A stretch of DNA of 64,000 bases. Source: CBDEFX01 sp965237635 (lineage in GTDB: Bacteria > Chloroflexota > Dehalococcoidia > Lucifugimonadales > CAUZJF01). The stretch spans positions 1,922,001 through 1,986,000 of the forward strand of contig CBDEFX010000002.1 in assembly GCA_965237635.1 (NCBI GenBank), read 5' to 3'. Of the stretch, positions 1-9,150 are shown piece after piece. Position 1 is the stretch's first letter. Every line of letters starts with the position of its first letter. The position numbers were made by a program, and so were the translations under genes. The notes under the pieces are model-generated. The model saw only the letters and a program-made list of their open reading frames with translations. It searched no databases and was not told the DNA's origin.

Positions 1-1052
1 AAGGCACCGCCTCGGCTGTTGTAGCCTAACGGAAGACTAGGGTCCAGTCGTATACCTTCATCGTAGTCCTCGATCGCCCGCTCGGGCTGCCTGAGGTCGC
101 TATACGCGTTTCCACGGTTGATGTAGGCCTCGGCCACCTCAGGGTCCAGGCTAATGACCACATCGAAGTCCTCGATCGCGTTCTCATATTGCGCAAGATC
201 GCTGTAGACGTTGCCCCGGTCGAAGAACCCCGCGATGTCTTCGGGGTTGAGCCGAATGACCTCGTCAAGGTCCTCAATCGCCGACTCTGCATCCCCTGCG
301 ATCATATGCGCAATGCTTCTGAACCTGTAGTACCGGCCATTGTCCGGGTCGAGCCGAATGGCCTCACTGAACTCTTCGACGGTCTTCTCGTGATCTCCAA
401 GGTTGCCATATGCGTGCGCACGGTTGGCGTATAGGTTGGCCGACTGGGGGTCGAGTCCAATCGCCTGGTCCAGCTCCTCAATCGCTTTACGATACTGCCG
501 CAGGTTGAAGTAGGCGATACCGCGACCCGAGAATAGCTCTGCACTGCCGGAGTCCAGCTTGATGGCCGCGCTGAAGTCTTCTATCGCCCGCTGGTGCTGG
601 CCGAGGTCCCCGAAGGCTCGGCCCCGCGCTTCATAGGAAGCGGCGACCTCAGGATTGAGCCGGATGGCGCGGTCCAGGTCTTCGATAGCTTTCTGCGGCT
701 CGCCAAGAGTGCGGTAGAGCTCGCCACGTTTGCTATAGGCTAGGACGTGTTCAGAGTCGAGCCTGATGGCCTCGCTAAGGTCCTCGACTGCCGTCTGAGA
801 ATCGCCGATCTCGTTGTTTACGAGGCCGCGGTTGTAGTATGCCTCCGCGTTCTTTGAGTCTAGAGCGATGGCCTGGTCGTACTCTGCCAGCGCCTCCGCC
901 CACCGCTCCTGGCCTTGGAAAGCGACGGCCGCGTTATAGTGCTCATCAGCCTCGCCTGGCCCGTCGCAGTTTAGAGCCATCAAAGCCACCGCACAGACCA
1001 GCAGCAGTATTGAGGGCGGAAGTCTCATCGAGCGGTTGCGCGGACTAATCAT
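1..1052 (-). CDS. TPR-repeat putative lipoprotein (3' end outside window)
   Basis: The frame is open from the ATG at 1052 to the window edge, so the C-terminus is missing. After a hydrophobic N-terminal segment ending in a cysteine (ALNC, an imperfect lipobox) come nine complete 34-residue tetratricopeptide units and the start of a tenth. Each unit has the usual pattern of small residue, Tyr/Arg-Gly, and A-I-E-D-hydrophobic followed by I-x-L-[DN]-P. TPR arrays are protein-interaction scaffolds, so an envelope-anchored assembly role is inferred. An alternative in-frame ATG at 1028 lies directly before the hydrophobic segment. The 1052 start overlaps the stop of the upstream gene by 8 bases, suggesting translational coupling. 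No specific partner can be named. Confidence 0.85.
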   Translation of the reverse strand, partial: MISPRNRSMRLPPSILLLVCAVALMALNCDGPGEADEHYNAAVAFQGQERWAEALAEYDQAIALDSKNAEAYYNRGLVNNEIGDSQTAVEDLSEAIRLDSEHVLAYSKRGELYRTLGEPQKAIEDLDRAIRLNPEVAASYEARGRAFGDLGQHQRAIEDFSAAIKLDSGSAELFSGRGIAYFNLRQYRKAIEELDQAIGLDPQSANLYANRAHAYGNLGDHEKTVEEFSEAIRLDPDNGRYYRFRSIAHMIAGDAESAIEDLDEVIRLNPEDIAGFFDRGNVYSDLAQYENAIEDFDVVISLDPEVAEAYINRGNAYSDLRQPERAIEDYDEGIRLDPSLPLGYNSRGGA

Positions 1053-2718
1053 GATCGTAGGTGATCGTCGTCTCGACTCTGTGGAGCACGACCGGGTCGC
1101 GTTGCTTCGGTACCCGGCTGATCAGTTGCACCTCCAGCTCGTTCACTCCCTCTTTCAGCGGCGGGCTACCAAGGTCATACTCGACGCTGATGCCGTCCCG
1201 ATGATATTCGACAGGCTCGGTCGGCCATTTGTGCCAGCTCTCCACGTGGAGCTCGGTCCAGCCGTCGAAGGAAACCCTGGCAGCGTCCCAGGGGAACGTC
1301 TGCTGGTTGACGCGCACTTGCAACTCGTCGTCTTGAGTGAAGTTGTCAAGTTTGAGCGAGAGCCCACACGCGCCGAGAGACCCGGCGGCGCCGGCAGCCT
1401 CGAGGTCGTCGTTGATTTCTAGCCGGAGCACGGGCCCTAGGCCTGAGTAGTCCTCTTTCAAGGTGATTGGCAGCTGGGCGGACGGGCTCGCGTACCGGAA
1501 GGCACAACCGTGGTCTCGGCAGGGGTAGAACGGGCCTGTCCTATCGAGCTCGTAGCGCTTGTCGAGTCGGCTCAGCGTCACGGGATCGGAGATCTCGCTG
1601 AAAGTGCGCTCGTTCCACTCGCGCGACATCGTGTAGAAGTTATAGAGGTAAGTACCGGCCGCGCCGTGGCTCAAAAAGCGGCTGGCCAACGCCCGGATGT
1701 TCCTAGGGTCCAGATACCTCGAGGCGGTGATACAGCCGTAGACCAGGCAGTCGGTCCCCCGGGCGGCCTCTACGAACTCCCTCACCGGCGTCTCGAAGGG
1801 AATGTGACCTCCTCCGACCACTACTGTGTCTACCAAGCCATCGGCCATCCAACGGGCGACGTCGAGGCCGATCCTCGTTGAGTCCGCGATCGTAACCGGG
1901 ACCCTGACCGCGAGTTTGAGCTCACGACCCCGTTCCTCGCCGACCTCGTTCATTCTCTCTCTGACATGCCCCACCAGACTGGTCATCAGATAGCGGCTCT
2001 GGTACGCCTCCTCGATCCGGAAAAAGGCCGGGTGGCGGAAGAAGTCCATCTCCACACCGTCCACGTCGAATCGCTCGAAAAGCTCGCAGATTATCGCGGC
2101 CATATACTCGCGGATCTGCGGGAAGGCGTAGTTGAGCCCCGTTCTGATTCCATACGGCACGCCGCCCTCTGAAAGCTCCTCCCCTGGCCAGCCGATGAGT
2201 AGCTCGGGGTTCTCCCTGCGAAACCTGCCGTAGAGCGGATGTAAAGGCGGGGTTTCGTAGTGGCTGTTCATCCTGACACGAGGGAAGAACTCCATGTCCG
2301 CCTCGTGGCAGAGGTCCACCATAGCCGTCATGGGGCCTCCGCACTCGTCAATCAGGGCCCTCACGTTCCGGCCTATCTCCTTAACCACAGCCGATGTCTG
2401 CGGACGGTATCCGTATGTGCCGTCGTCCGGGCTTTCGCCCGCGTGTCCGATTATCTCCCCTACCCGAGTCTCGTAGTGGTAGACCTCATGATCTCCGGTA
2501 CTCCACCATAGAGGCGCGCCGGTGTTCGCGTAGCTTCCCACGACCTTCTCTCTCAAGTCTTGTACGGTGACGGTGGGCAGATCGGCCTGTGGCTGGCGAA
2601 TGTCGGGCTCCTCCTCGCGATGCGGGCCAGGCTCCCGGCTCCTCGGGGGCAGCTCCCGGTTGAAGATCCACGCGTCATCGGTGAATATTACGGGAGCGGG
2701 CGTTTTGTTACCCGTCAT
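1045..2718 (-). CDS. putative glycoside-hydrolase-like TIM-barrel protein
   Basis: This is a 557-residue protein with no signal peptide. The central part resembles family-10-like glycosyl hydrolase (GHL) barrels. It has a run describing a watched-for female-type barrel strand (FPRVRMNSHYE near residue 170), then INYAFP-like and DGVEMDFFRHPAFF motifs near residues 210-240, where acidic residues would sit at strand ends. The C-terminal 120 residues look like a beta-sandwich. The family assignment rests on these motifs only, and the substrate is unknown. A GGGAG ribosome site lies about 9 bases before the ATG at 2718. The gene precedes the TPR lipoprotein with an 8-base overlap and follows a Gfo/Idh/MocA oxidoreductase, a pairing common in carbohydrate catabolism. 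Stop codon is TAG. Confidence 0.6.
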   Translation of the reverse strand: MTGNKTPAPVIFTDDAWIFNRELPPRSREPGPHREEEPDIRQPQADLPTVTVQDLREKVVGSYANTGAPLWWSTGDHEVYHYETRVGEIIGHAGESPDDGTYGYRPQTSAVVKEIGRNVRALIDECGGPMTAMVDLCHEADMEFFPRVRMNSHYETPPLHPLYGRFRRENPELLIGWPGEELSEGGVPYGIRTGLNYAFPQIREYMAAIICELFERFDVDGVEMDFFRHPAFFRIEEAYQSRYLMTSLVGHVRERMNEVGEERGRELKLAVRVPVTIADSTRIGLDVARWMADGLVDTVVVGGGHIPFETPVREFVEAARGTDCLVYGCITASRYLDPRNIRALASRFLSHGAAGTYLYNFYTMSREWNERTFSEISDPVTLSRLDKRYELDRTGPFYPCRDHGCAFRYASPSAQLPITLKEDYSGLGPVLRLEINDDLEAAGAAGSLGACGLSLKLDNFTQDDELQVRVNQQTFPWDAARVSFDGWTELHVESWHKWPTEPVEYHRDGISVEYDLGSPPLKEGVNELEVQLISRVPKQRDPVVLHRVETTITYDHD

Positions 2719-2807
2719 TTTGGACGCTCCCTTCGAATCGGCGCTGGGAGGCTAGCGTCGATGAGCGGTAGTCTAGAAGTGTCGTTCGGCCTCGTCAACT
2801 GTGCGCC

Positions 2808-2842
2808 ACTGTAGAGACGCCCCGCTGGGGCGTCTCTACAGT
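2808..2842. repeat. palindromic repeat, GAGACGCCCC family
   Basis: A perfect 16-base inverted repeat with a 3-base loop (ACTGTAGAGACGCCCC, GCT, then the complement) lies between two minus-strand genes. Related palindromes occur at 39589-39611 and, degenerate, at 18160-18187. It could fold as a hairpin in either transcript; there is no poly-U tract, so it looks like a REP-type repeat rather than a terminator. Confidence 0.8.
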
Positions 2843-2856
2843 TTGGAGGACATGGC

Positions 2857-3978
2857 TTACCTGTGCCAGTCGTACTCGAGTCGCAGCGATCGGTCCTCGA
2901 ATGGAAGATCGACCCGCGCGCCGCCTCGCTCCGAAGACAGCTTGAGCGCGATCTCCACCTCCAACGCAACTGCGACGCTCCTGCCGGAGTTCTTGGGCTC
3001 ATCGAGCTTGCCGTCCAGGCAATCGAAAACATCGCTAAACCCGTGGCTGACCGATAGCGCGTTAGTCATCTGAGGGTCCGGCCAAGGCATCTCCACTCGC
3101 TTTCCTCCGCCCGCGAGGGTGTCGATGTCCTGGAACAGCCGCCATTGCCTCTTCGGGACCTCCGGCTGGACTATCTCGCCGGAGGCGCCGGTGATGCGGA
3201 TTGGCGGAGCCTTTTTCTGGAAGAACACAACCTCCCCACCGGTGGTGACCATCATCCCCTGACCCCCGAACTCCTCGCTCCCCTCATCACCCCGCGGGGT
3301 ATCCCCTATGCTCGCCACCCAGGCGGGGGCACTGTCCAGGAAGTACGACCAGTTCTGATGTTGGGACATGTGTTCCGACTGGGCCACAATTGAGTGGACT
3401 TCTCCGATGGCGCCGGTCGTGACCAGCTCCTTGGCCTTGGCGAACGACGGATTGTTCGTCGTAATTGCACCGCAGACTAGAGGCACACCCGCGTCGGCGC
3501 AAACCTTGACCATTCGATCGGCCTCTTCCAAGCTGTAGGCCATGGGTTTCTCGGTCATGATCCCCTTGGCACCGTTCTCTACAGCCAGGATCGTGAGCTC
3601 GGGGCGGTCCTTCGTATTCGACGGGATTCCGACGATCTCGGGCCTCTCTTTGCGAAGCATCTCGGAAGCGTCGGAGTAGAGCGCCGTAATCCCATACCGC
3701 TCGCCAAAGACCCTAAGTCGGTCTTTGTCGCGCTCGGCGCCAGCTATCAGGTCGACCTCGGGCCGGTCCGCCAGGGTCTCGGCGAACGTAACCGGCGGAC
3801 GTTCCTCGTGAAAGTAGAACTTACGATGAACGTCGACCTTCGGCATTGGGCGGTCGACGTCATCGACGTGCCACTTACCCCGGTCGCCGTATGGGCCAGG
3901 GTCGGTCCAACGCGTGCCGATGTCGTTCAGCATACCCATCCACCCTATCCCGATGATTGCGGCCCGATACTTCGCCAT
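2857..3978 (-). CDS. Gfo/Idh/MocA family NAD(P)-dependent oxidoreductase
   Basis: The protein has 373 residues from the ATG at 3978, which is preceded by AAAGGAG with 5-base spacing; a longer open frame upstream lacks a ribosome site. An N-terminal Rossmann motif (AIIGIGWMG) begins at residue 6. The family signature EKP occurs in MTEKPMAYS, where the lysine is normally catalytic. The C-terminal half forms the alpha/beta substrate domain of the family. These enzymes oxidise or reduce sugars, inositols or related polyols with NAD(P). The substrate is not predictable here. It lies 56 bases downstream of serC and upstream of a hydrolase-like gene on the same strand. Stop codon TAA. Confidence 0.9.
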   Translation of the reverse strand: MAKYRAAIIGIGWMGMLNDIGTRWTDPGPYGDRGKWHVDDVDRPMPKVDVHRKFYFHEERPPVTFAETLADRPEVDLIAGAERDKDRLRVFGERYGITALYSDASEMLRKERPEIVGIPSNTKDRPELTILAVENGAKGIMTEKPMAYSLEEADRMVKVCADAGVPLVCGAITTNNPSFAKAKELVTTGAIGEVHSIVAQSEHMSQHQNWSYFLDSAPAWVASIGDTPRGDEGSEEFGGQGMMVTTGGEVVFFQKKAPPIRITGASGEIVQPEVPKRQWRLFQDIDTLAGGGKRVEMPWPDPQMTNALSVSHGFSDVFDCLDGKLDEPKNSGRSVAVALEVEIALKLSSERGGARVDLPFEDRSLRLEYDWHR

Positions 3979-4034
3979 TCGTGCTCCTTTTGTTCGGTTT
4001 GCCCTAAGAGCCGCTGGATACGGCGGCAGCGTGT

Positions 4035-5120
4035 TCAACCGTGCAGTCGCTCAAACTCCCTCATGAAGGATACCAGCGCCTCGACTCCTTCGCGCGGGAA
4101 TGCGTTGTAGATGGAAGCGCGGAGCCCTCCCACCGAGCGGTGGCCCCTTAGCCCATCGAGTCCTTCTTTGGATGCCTGGCTGACGAACTCCTGCCCTAGC
4201 TGTTCGGTCGGCAGCCGAAGAGTCACGTTCATCAGAGATCGACTGTCGGGCTCGGCGTACCCATGATAGAACTCCGAAGAGTCGATCGCACTATACAGGA
4301 GCTCGGCTTTTTCACGGTTGCGCCGCCCAATCTCACCCAGCCGACCCTGTTCTAAGAGCCACTTGACTACCAGACGGACCACGTAGATCGCAAAGACCGG
4401 GGGCGTGTTGTGGAGCGATTTGGTCGTGACGTAGGTGCGGTAGTCCAACATTGTGGGAAGTCCGTCCGGGATACGCTCCAGCAAGTCGTCGCGGATGATC
4501 ACGAGGGTAACGCCCGCTGCGCCCAAATTCTTCTGGGCTCCCGCGTAGACCAGACCGTAACGTGTGACGTCTATCGGCCGACTGAAAATGTCCGAAGACG
4601 CGTCCGCGACCAGGGGCACATTTCCTACTTCAGGCTCGGTCGTCCACTGGGTCCCGGAGATAGTGTTGTTTGTTGTGATGTGAACGTACGCGGCCTCTTT
4701 ATCGAGCTTGATGTCTTCCGGACGAGGGATTCTCCTGAAACCCTCTGCCTCCGTGGTAGCCGCGATATTGATATTAGCGATCTTCTCGGCTTCTTTCGCC
4801 GCCAGCTTCGCAAAGTGGCCGGTCACGATGTAGTCGACCGAGCCGTGACTGGACACTAGATTCATGGGTATCATCGAGAACTGAAGCGACGCGCCACCCT
4901 GAAGAAAGAGCACACGGTAGTTTTCCGGAACGTCAGCTAGCTCACGTAGGTCGCTCGCGGTGGCGTCTAGAACTGACTCGACAGTCTTTGAGCGGTGGCT
5001 CATCTCGAGGATCGACATCCCCATCCCCCCAAAGTCGAGCAGGTCCTTCTGGACCTCTTCGAGGACTGGGAGGGGCAGCGCCCCCGGTCCGGGAGAAAAG
5101 TTGTATATCCTGTTGGCCAT
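4035..5120 (-). CDS. serC: phosphoserine aminotransferase
   Basis: This 361-residue cytoplasmic PLP enzyme converts 3-phosphohydroxypyruvate and glutamate to O-phosphoserine. It starts with the SerC signature NFSPGPGALP, followed by GMSILEMSHRS and LFLQGGASLQF, and the PLP-binding lysine is expected in YAGAQKNLG (about residue 197). Length matches the family. No strong ribosome site precedes the ATG. SerA, which makes the substrate, is 3 kb upstream on the same strand across an IS1380 insertion. No serB phosphatase is visible in the window, and a CysM-type enzyme and a SerK-like protein nearby suggest O-phosphoserine may feed cysteine synthesis. Stop codon TGA. Confidence 0.97.
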   Translation of the reverse strand: MANRIYNFSPGPGALPLPVLEEVQKDLLDFGGMGMSILEMSHRSKTVESVLDATASDLRELADVPENYRVLFLQGGASLQFSMIPMNLVSSHGSVDYIVTGHFAKLAAKEAEKIANINIAATTEAEGFRRIPRPEDIKLDKEAAYVHITTNNTISGTQWTTEPEVGNVPLVADASSDIFSRPIDVTRYGLVYAGAQKNLGAAGVTLVIIRDDLLERIPDGLPTMLDYRTYVTTKSLHNTPPVFAIYVVRLVVKWLLEQGRLGEIGRRNREKAELLYSAIDSSEFYHGYAEPDSRSLMNVTLRLPTEQLGQEFVSQASKEGLDGLRGHRSVGGLRASIYNAFPREGVEALVSFMREFERLHG

Positions 5121-5260
5121 TTGGGCCGATCTAGTCTCCGATTACATGGTGCCCGAAGCTAGCCTAACTACTATAGGCTTTGGCCTCCGGAGTGTCCAGG
5201 AACTCGCCTGCTGCTTGGGGCCTCGCGGACGAGTCATCACCCCATTGAGCTGCGGTCAAC

Positions 5261-5587
5261 CTACTTATACTCTTCGCGCGGTGGAGAGAATATGTCGAGG
5301 GCGACCGCCCGGCCCTCCGAGCAGATGACGCTGTGCTCGACTCCACCCGGAATCACGTACGCGTCCCCTTGCTTCAGATGCTTCGTCTCACCGCCTATCG
5401 TCATCTCGAACTCGCCCTCTAGCATTATCCCGGCCTGCTCGTGCGGGTGCGAGTGGTTGGGCACGACGGCGTGGGGGCCTGTCTCAAGAACGCTTATCAT
5501 TATCTTTTCTCCCCACAGGGTGCGTATCGTGACGCCTGGCACGATCTCTCTGTGCTCAATCTCCGCCGGATCGTAGAAGTATGACAT
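5261..5587 (-). CDS. single-domain cupin protein
   Basis: This 108-residue small beta-barrel protein carries a cupin motif 1 (NHSHPHEQAGIMLEGEFE), in which HxH...E...G is the usual metal-binding set, and motif 2 (GDAYVIPGGVEHSV). It therefore probably binds a divalent metal. GGGAG lies about 6 bases before the ATG. It sits between serC and IS1380 copy 1, transcribed in the same direction as serC. Cupin function is too diverse to assign a substrate. Stop codon is TAG. Confidence 0.88.
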   Translation of the reverse strand: MSYFYDPAEIEHREIVPGVTIRTLWGEKIMISVLETGPHAVVPNHSHPHEQAGIMLEGEFEMTIGGETKHLKQGDAYVIPGGVEHSVICSEGRAVALDIFSPPREEYK

Positions 5588-5826
5588 AGCGCTCTCCCTA
5601 TCGATTAGTCTTCAACCGCATCGCAATCCGTAAGTCGCCTTATCGTGGTAACACTGCCCTGCTTTTCGGAATTCCCGATGTCTTGATACCAAGTGATACC
5701 GATTCACGAACAGGCCCACTGCAACAATAATCGGAAACAAGCCTGACACCGTCGACCAACCGAGCCGGGGCCGACCGCGCTACAAGCCCATCAACCATAA
5801 CTGATATCGCCGTGGTTTCTACTAAG

Positions 5827-7545
5827 CCCGAATCCACCGAAGGAGGGCGTCGGGTTAGCGTCCTGAGGCGGCAAGAAGGTGCTCCTGTGCTTCTGGGATA
5901 ATGGTTTTGTAGCAAAAAAACGGCCCCGGAAAAGGAGCACCCAATAGATGCTGCCACGCAACCACCCCGACCGGATCCAAATCACCTTCGACGACCGCCG
6001 CTTGGTGGCCAATGCCGGGCTGCTCCTTCCGGCCACCCTGGCGCGGCACCTCGGCCTGCCCGAACTCGTCCGGCAGCGCCTCGACCTGGGCGATGCCCCG
6101 GGGCGGGCGAACACGAGCGACAAGATGATGACGCTGGTGGCGTCTGCGCTGGCTGGGGGCGACTGCATTGACGACGCCGATGTGTTGCGCACCGGGGGGA
6201 CGGCCTGCACCCTGGGCGGCACGGTCAAGGCGCCATCCACCCTGGGCACCTTCCTGCGCAGCTTCCGGTGGGGCCACGTCCGTCAACTCGACCGGGTGAG
6301 CCGCGAGTTGCTGGCCCGGGCTTGGCAAGCCGGGGCGGGACCCGGCGACGGGCCCCTGACCATTGACCTGGACTCCACCATCTGCGAGACCTACGGACTG
6401 GCCAAGGAGGGCGCCCGCCACCACGGCTATACCGGCAAGCGGGGCTACCACCCGCTGCCGGCCATCGCCGCCGGCACCGGAGACGTGCTGATGTCCCGGC
6501 TGCGCGAGGGCCGGGCCAACACCGCCCGCGGCGCCGCCCACTTCTTGCGGGAGACGGTGGGACGGGTGCGCTACGCCGGGGCCGACGGACGACTCACGCT
6601 ACGGGCCGACAGCGGGTTCTACACTCATGGCGTGGTATCCGTCTGCCGCAAGATGGATGTCCGCTTCTCCATCACCATCCGCCAGCACAAAAGCCTGCAC
6701 AATCTCATCGAGGCGATACCCGAAGATGCCTGGACGCCGATTCCTTACTGGATGGACGGTGCCGCCGATGTGGCCGAGACCACCTGCACCCCCTTCCAGG
6801 CCGAGGTGGACGCCGCGCCGGTACGGCTCATCGTCCGGCGGGTGAAGCCGACGCCCGGTTCCCAACTGGCCCTCTTCGCCAAATACAGCTATCATGACTT
6901 CATCACCGACCGGGACGGGGAGTTGCTCGAACTGGAGGCTGACCATCGCCGCCACGCCGAGATCGAGAATGCCATACGCGACCTCAAGTACGGCGTCGGG
7001 CTGAACCATCTCCCCTCGGGCCGCTTCGCCGCCAACGGCGCCTGGCTGGCCGTCCAGACGATGGCCCACAACCTGGCCCGCTGGACGGCGCGGATCGGTC
7101 TGGGAGAGCGGATAGCCACCACCAAGACCCTCCGGCGGCGGTTCTTCTCCCTGACCGGACGGCTCACCCGCTCGGCACGCCGGTTGACCCTGCATCTTCC
7201 GGATCGCTGGCCTTGGGCTGAGAAGTTCAGCCGTGCCTTGGCCCGGCTGCGAGCCATTCCACTCCCGGCCTGACGGCACCGTCGGCGACCGACCCACCCA
7301 CCGGACAACCGAAGATCCCCGCAGACTCGTGCCAGCCCGATCCGAGAGAGTTCCCTGCTGCGTATTCTCTCGCCATCCCGCGCATCGCAGCTCCCGCAGA
7401 CGGCCATAGGGGCCCCTGTGCGGCGATGAAGACCGTCCGCCGACCTCCCTACCCCAAATGGAACCCAGGCTATTTCCCCTGTAGCTCCCTCACCCCCCTT
7501 CCGCTTTCCTCACGCCGTCCATCGGTGTCCTTCGGTGGATTCGGG
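5827..7545 (+). mobile_element. IS1380-family insertion sequence, copy 1
   Basis: The element is 1719 bp, bounded by 18-bp perfect terminal inverted repeats (CCCGAATCCACCGAAGGA at the left, its complement at the right). It is flanked by the 5-bp direct repeat CTAAG at 5822-5826 and 7546-7550. It carries one transposase gene. It is the most divergent of three copies here: six residues of the transposase differ from copies 2 and 3. It was inserted inside the ribosome-binding region of the small gene at 7561, whose AAGGAGG was regenerated by the target duplication. Confidence 0.95.
5948..7273 (+). CDS. IS1380-family transposase (copy 1)
   Basis: This 441-residue DDE transposase is encoded by the insertion sequence. 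The acidic triad is plausibly the D in TIDLDSTICETYG, the D in LRADSGFY, and the E in HAEIENAIRDLKYG. The IRDLK-type C-terminal signature is typical of IS1380. A purine-rich AAAAGGAG lies 10 bases before the ATG. Compared with copies 2 and 3 it has P for L (HPLP), D for N, V for A, D for G, A for T and T for A. These are scattered changes, so it is probably an older insertion, yet the frame is intact. Confidence 0.95.
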   Translation: MLPRNHPDRIQITFDDRRLVANAGLLLPATLARHLGLPELVRQRLDLGDAPGRANTSDKMMTLVASALAGGDCIDDADVLRTGGTACTLGGTVKAPSTLGTFLRSFRWGHVRQLDRVSRELLARAWQAGAGPGDGPLTIDLDSTICETYGLAKEGARHHGYTGKRGYHPLPAIAAGTGDVLMSRLREGRANTARGAAHFLRETVGRVRYAGADGRLTLRADSGFYTHGVVSVCRKMDVRFSITIRQHKSLHNLIEAIPEDAWTPIPYWMDGAADVAETTCTPFQAEVDAAPVRLIVRRVKPTPGSQLALFAKYSYHDFITDRDGELLELEADHRRHAEIENAIRDLKYGVGLNHLPSGRFAANGAWLAVQTMAHNLARWTARIGLGERIATTKTLRRRFFSLTGRLTRSARRLTLHLPDRWPWAEKFSRALARLRAIPLPA

Positions 7546-7560
7546 CTAAGGAGGCCGACC

Positions 7561-7881
7561 ATGGGTGCGCTTACCGTACCATACCTGGAACCAGAGGTCG
7601 TAGTCGAATGTGTTCTATGTTCGACGGAGGCCGACGCAATGCGACGTACCCCTTCGAATCTCTTCTGGACTAAGTGTTCCCGATACTCTGTGCCCTTGGT
7701 CGTTTTGAACCGACATTCCGGGAGCCCAACAGCAGGAGAGTGGCACGACATGGAAGTTACCGCCAAAGCCCGGTTCCCAGAGTACCGTTGGCACCGCCCC
7801 CTACACGACAACCCGCACTTTTATTTTCATGCCGCCGACACGAGAAAGTTGTGCAATATCGACCACGCGATCGCCGAATAG
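7561..7881 (+). CDS. hypothetical protein, 106 aa
   Basis: I do not recognise this family. The ATG at 7561 has an excellent AAGGAGG six bases upstream. The protein has a CVLC pair near residue 18, a further cysteine at TKCSRY, and a polar C-terminal half with EWHDM and YRWHRPLHDNPHFYFH, rich in His and aromatic residues, which could be a metal site. IS1380 copy 1 ends 15 bases before the ATG, so the native promoter has been cut away and expression would depend on the element. Stop codon is TAG. The good ribosome site and codon pattern argue it is real. Confidence 0.6.
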   Translation: MGALTVPYLEPEVVVECVLCSTEADAMRRTPSNLFWTKCSRYSVPLVVLNRHSGSPTAGEWHDMEVTAKARFPEYRWHRPLHDNPHFYFHAADTRKLCNIDHAIAE

Positions 7882-7926
7882 ACCAGCGAAATCTTAGGAG
7901 AGGTATAGCCAGTAGGGAGACCGCCG

Positions 7927-8160
7927 ATGAGTGACGACACATGCGTACATGTTTGGGTAATAGCTACCCCTAAAGGTCCGACTTCGCCAGGTGCTTGCAG
8001 GCTCTGCGGAGCAAGAGGGGGCTTTCCCAATTCTTTACCGACCTTCGCGTGGACCGACGACGGGATCGGTCGGCATGAGGGGGCATCCAAATCGCGATGT
8101 CGAGATGTCGTCGGACGCGGGTCCACATGCTCAGCGTGGATTAGTAGGGTGAACAGCTAG
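7927..8160 (+). CDS. small zinc-ribbon-like protein, 77 aa
   Basis: The start is an ATG with GGGAG about 9 bases upstream. The first 35 residues contain CVHVW, then a glycine-rich GPTSPGACRLCG, then FPNS. This resembles the small C-x-H-x-W ... C-x-x-C-G ... F-x-N-S proteins I associate with Chloroflexota, in which Cys/His probably bind one zinc. The C-terminal half is low in recognisable features. It lies 45 bases after the 7561 gene in the same orientation, so the two may be co-transcribed. No function can be named. Confidence 0.55.
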   Translation: MSDDTCVHVWVIATPKGPTSPGACRLCGARGGFPNSLPTFAWTDDGIGRHEGASKSRCRDVVGRGSTCSAWISRVNS

Positions 8161-8174
8161 GGCGTTGGGGCTCC

Positions 8175-9131
8175 TCACTCCCAGACGACGTTAGGTGGAT
8201 GGCCGGTCTTATCGAACTCTACGATGATACGACAGGTCTCATCCGCGACCGCATCCTGGGCCTGATCGGTAGATGCGCCGATGTGATGGGTCCCGATAAC
8301 GCCATCGAGCTTGAATAGGCCGCTGTCGATCTCACCGACCCCTCCAGACGGCTCCCCGTCGAAGACATCCAACCCGGCGCGTATCTCTTTTTCTTGTACG
8401 GCCCGCCCGAGCGCCACCTCATCCACCACCTCAGCCCGTGAGGTATTGATAAAAAAGGCGCCGGGGCGCATCGCGTCGAAAAACTCTTCGTTGATCATGT
8501 TCCGCGTGCCGTCATTAAGGGCGAGATGTACGCTAACAACGTCAGATGTAGCCGCCACCGAGACAGGTGACCTCTTGAACTCGATGCCCAACTCACCGGC
8601 AATTGCGGGTGTAAGTGAGCGACTCCAACCCACCACTAGCATGCCGAAAGCACGTGCGCGGGGTATCATCTCCTTCCCAACTGAGCCGACTCCGACGATT
8701 CCGAGAGTACGGCCGTAGAGTCCGCGCGACTTGCTAAACTCCCGCTTATTCCACAGACCTTTCCTGAGCGCCGCAACGTTGTCCGAAATCCGCCGGTCCA
8801 AGGAGAGGACCAGCCCGAAGGCGATCTCGGCAACGGCAACTGAGTTCGTGCCCGGGCAGTTCGACACATAAACCCCACCCTTGCGGGCAGCCTCGACGTC
8901 GATGGTGTTGTATCCCGCCCCAGCCCGTACAACCAGCCGTAGTTGACCGGCCTCAAGCGTTTCAGCAGTCACTCGTGTGCTTCTGACAACCAGAACATCG
9001 GCCTGTGTCTCTGCCACAGCCTGGTTCAGGGACTCATCCTTCAAGTCGTTGTCAGCCGTAACGTCGAAGCCGGCTTGCTCGAGCCTGGCTAGACCATTCT
9101 GCGAGAACTTGTCAGCGATGAGTACGTTCAT
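8175..9131 (-). CDS. serA: D-3-phosphoglycerate dehydrogenase-like 2-hydroxyacid dehydrogenase
   Basis: This 318-residue D-isomer-specific 2-hydroxyacid dehydrogenase has an NAD-binding motif LGIVGVGSVG. The catalytic set is Arg in NTSRAEVVDE, a downstream Glu, and His in THHIGAST. It lacks the C-terminal ASB and ACT domains of long SerA enzymes, so it would be the short form without serine feedback through ACT. SerA function is inferred from sequence type and from the serC gene on the same strand. The ATG at 9131 leaves 19 bases after the upstream cysM-type gene; a longer frame to 9173 would overlap it. Stop codon TGA. Confidence 0.85.
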   Translation of the reverse strand: MNVLIADKFSQNGLARLEQAGFDVTADNDLKDESLNQAVAETQADVLVVRSTRVTAETLEAGQLRLVVRAGAGYNTIDVEAARKGGVYVSNCPGTNSVAVAEIAFGLVLSLDRRISDNVAALRKGLWNKREFSKSRGLYGRTLGIVGVGSVGKEMIPRARAFGMLVVGWSRSLTPAIAGELGIEFKRSPVSVAATSDVVSVHLALNDGTRNMINEEFFDAMRPGAFFINTSRAEVVDEVALGRAVQEKEIRAGLDVFDGEPSGGVGEIDSGLFKLDGVIGTHHIGASTDQAQDAVADETCRIIVEFDKTGHPPNVVWE

Positions 9132-9150
9132 TCGAAAGAGGACCTGCCAT

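Noticed and set aside
5855..6541. 228-codon minus-strand frame repeated in each IS1380 copy
   Set aside because: It is antisense to the transposase and lacks recognisable features; it repeats only because the IS does.
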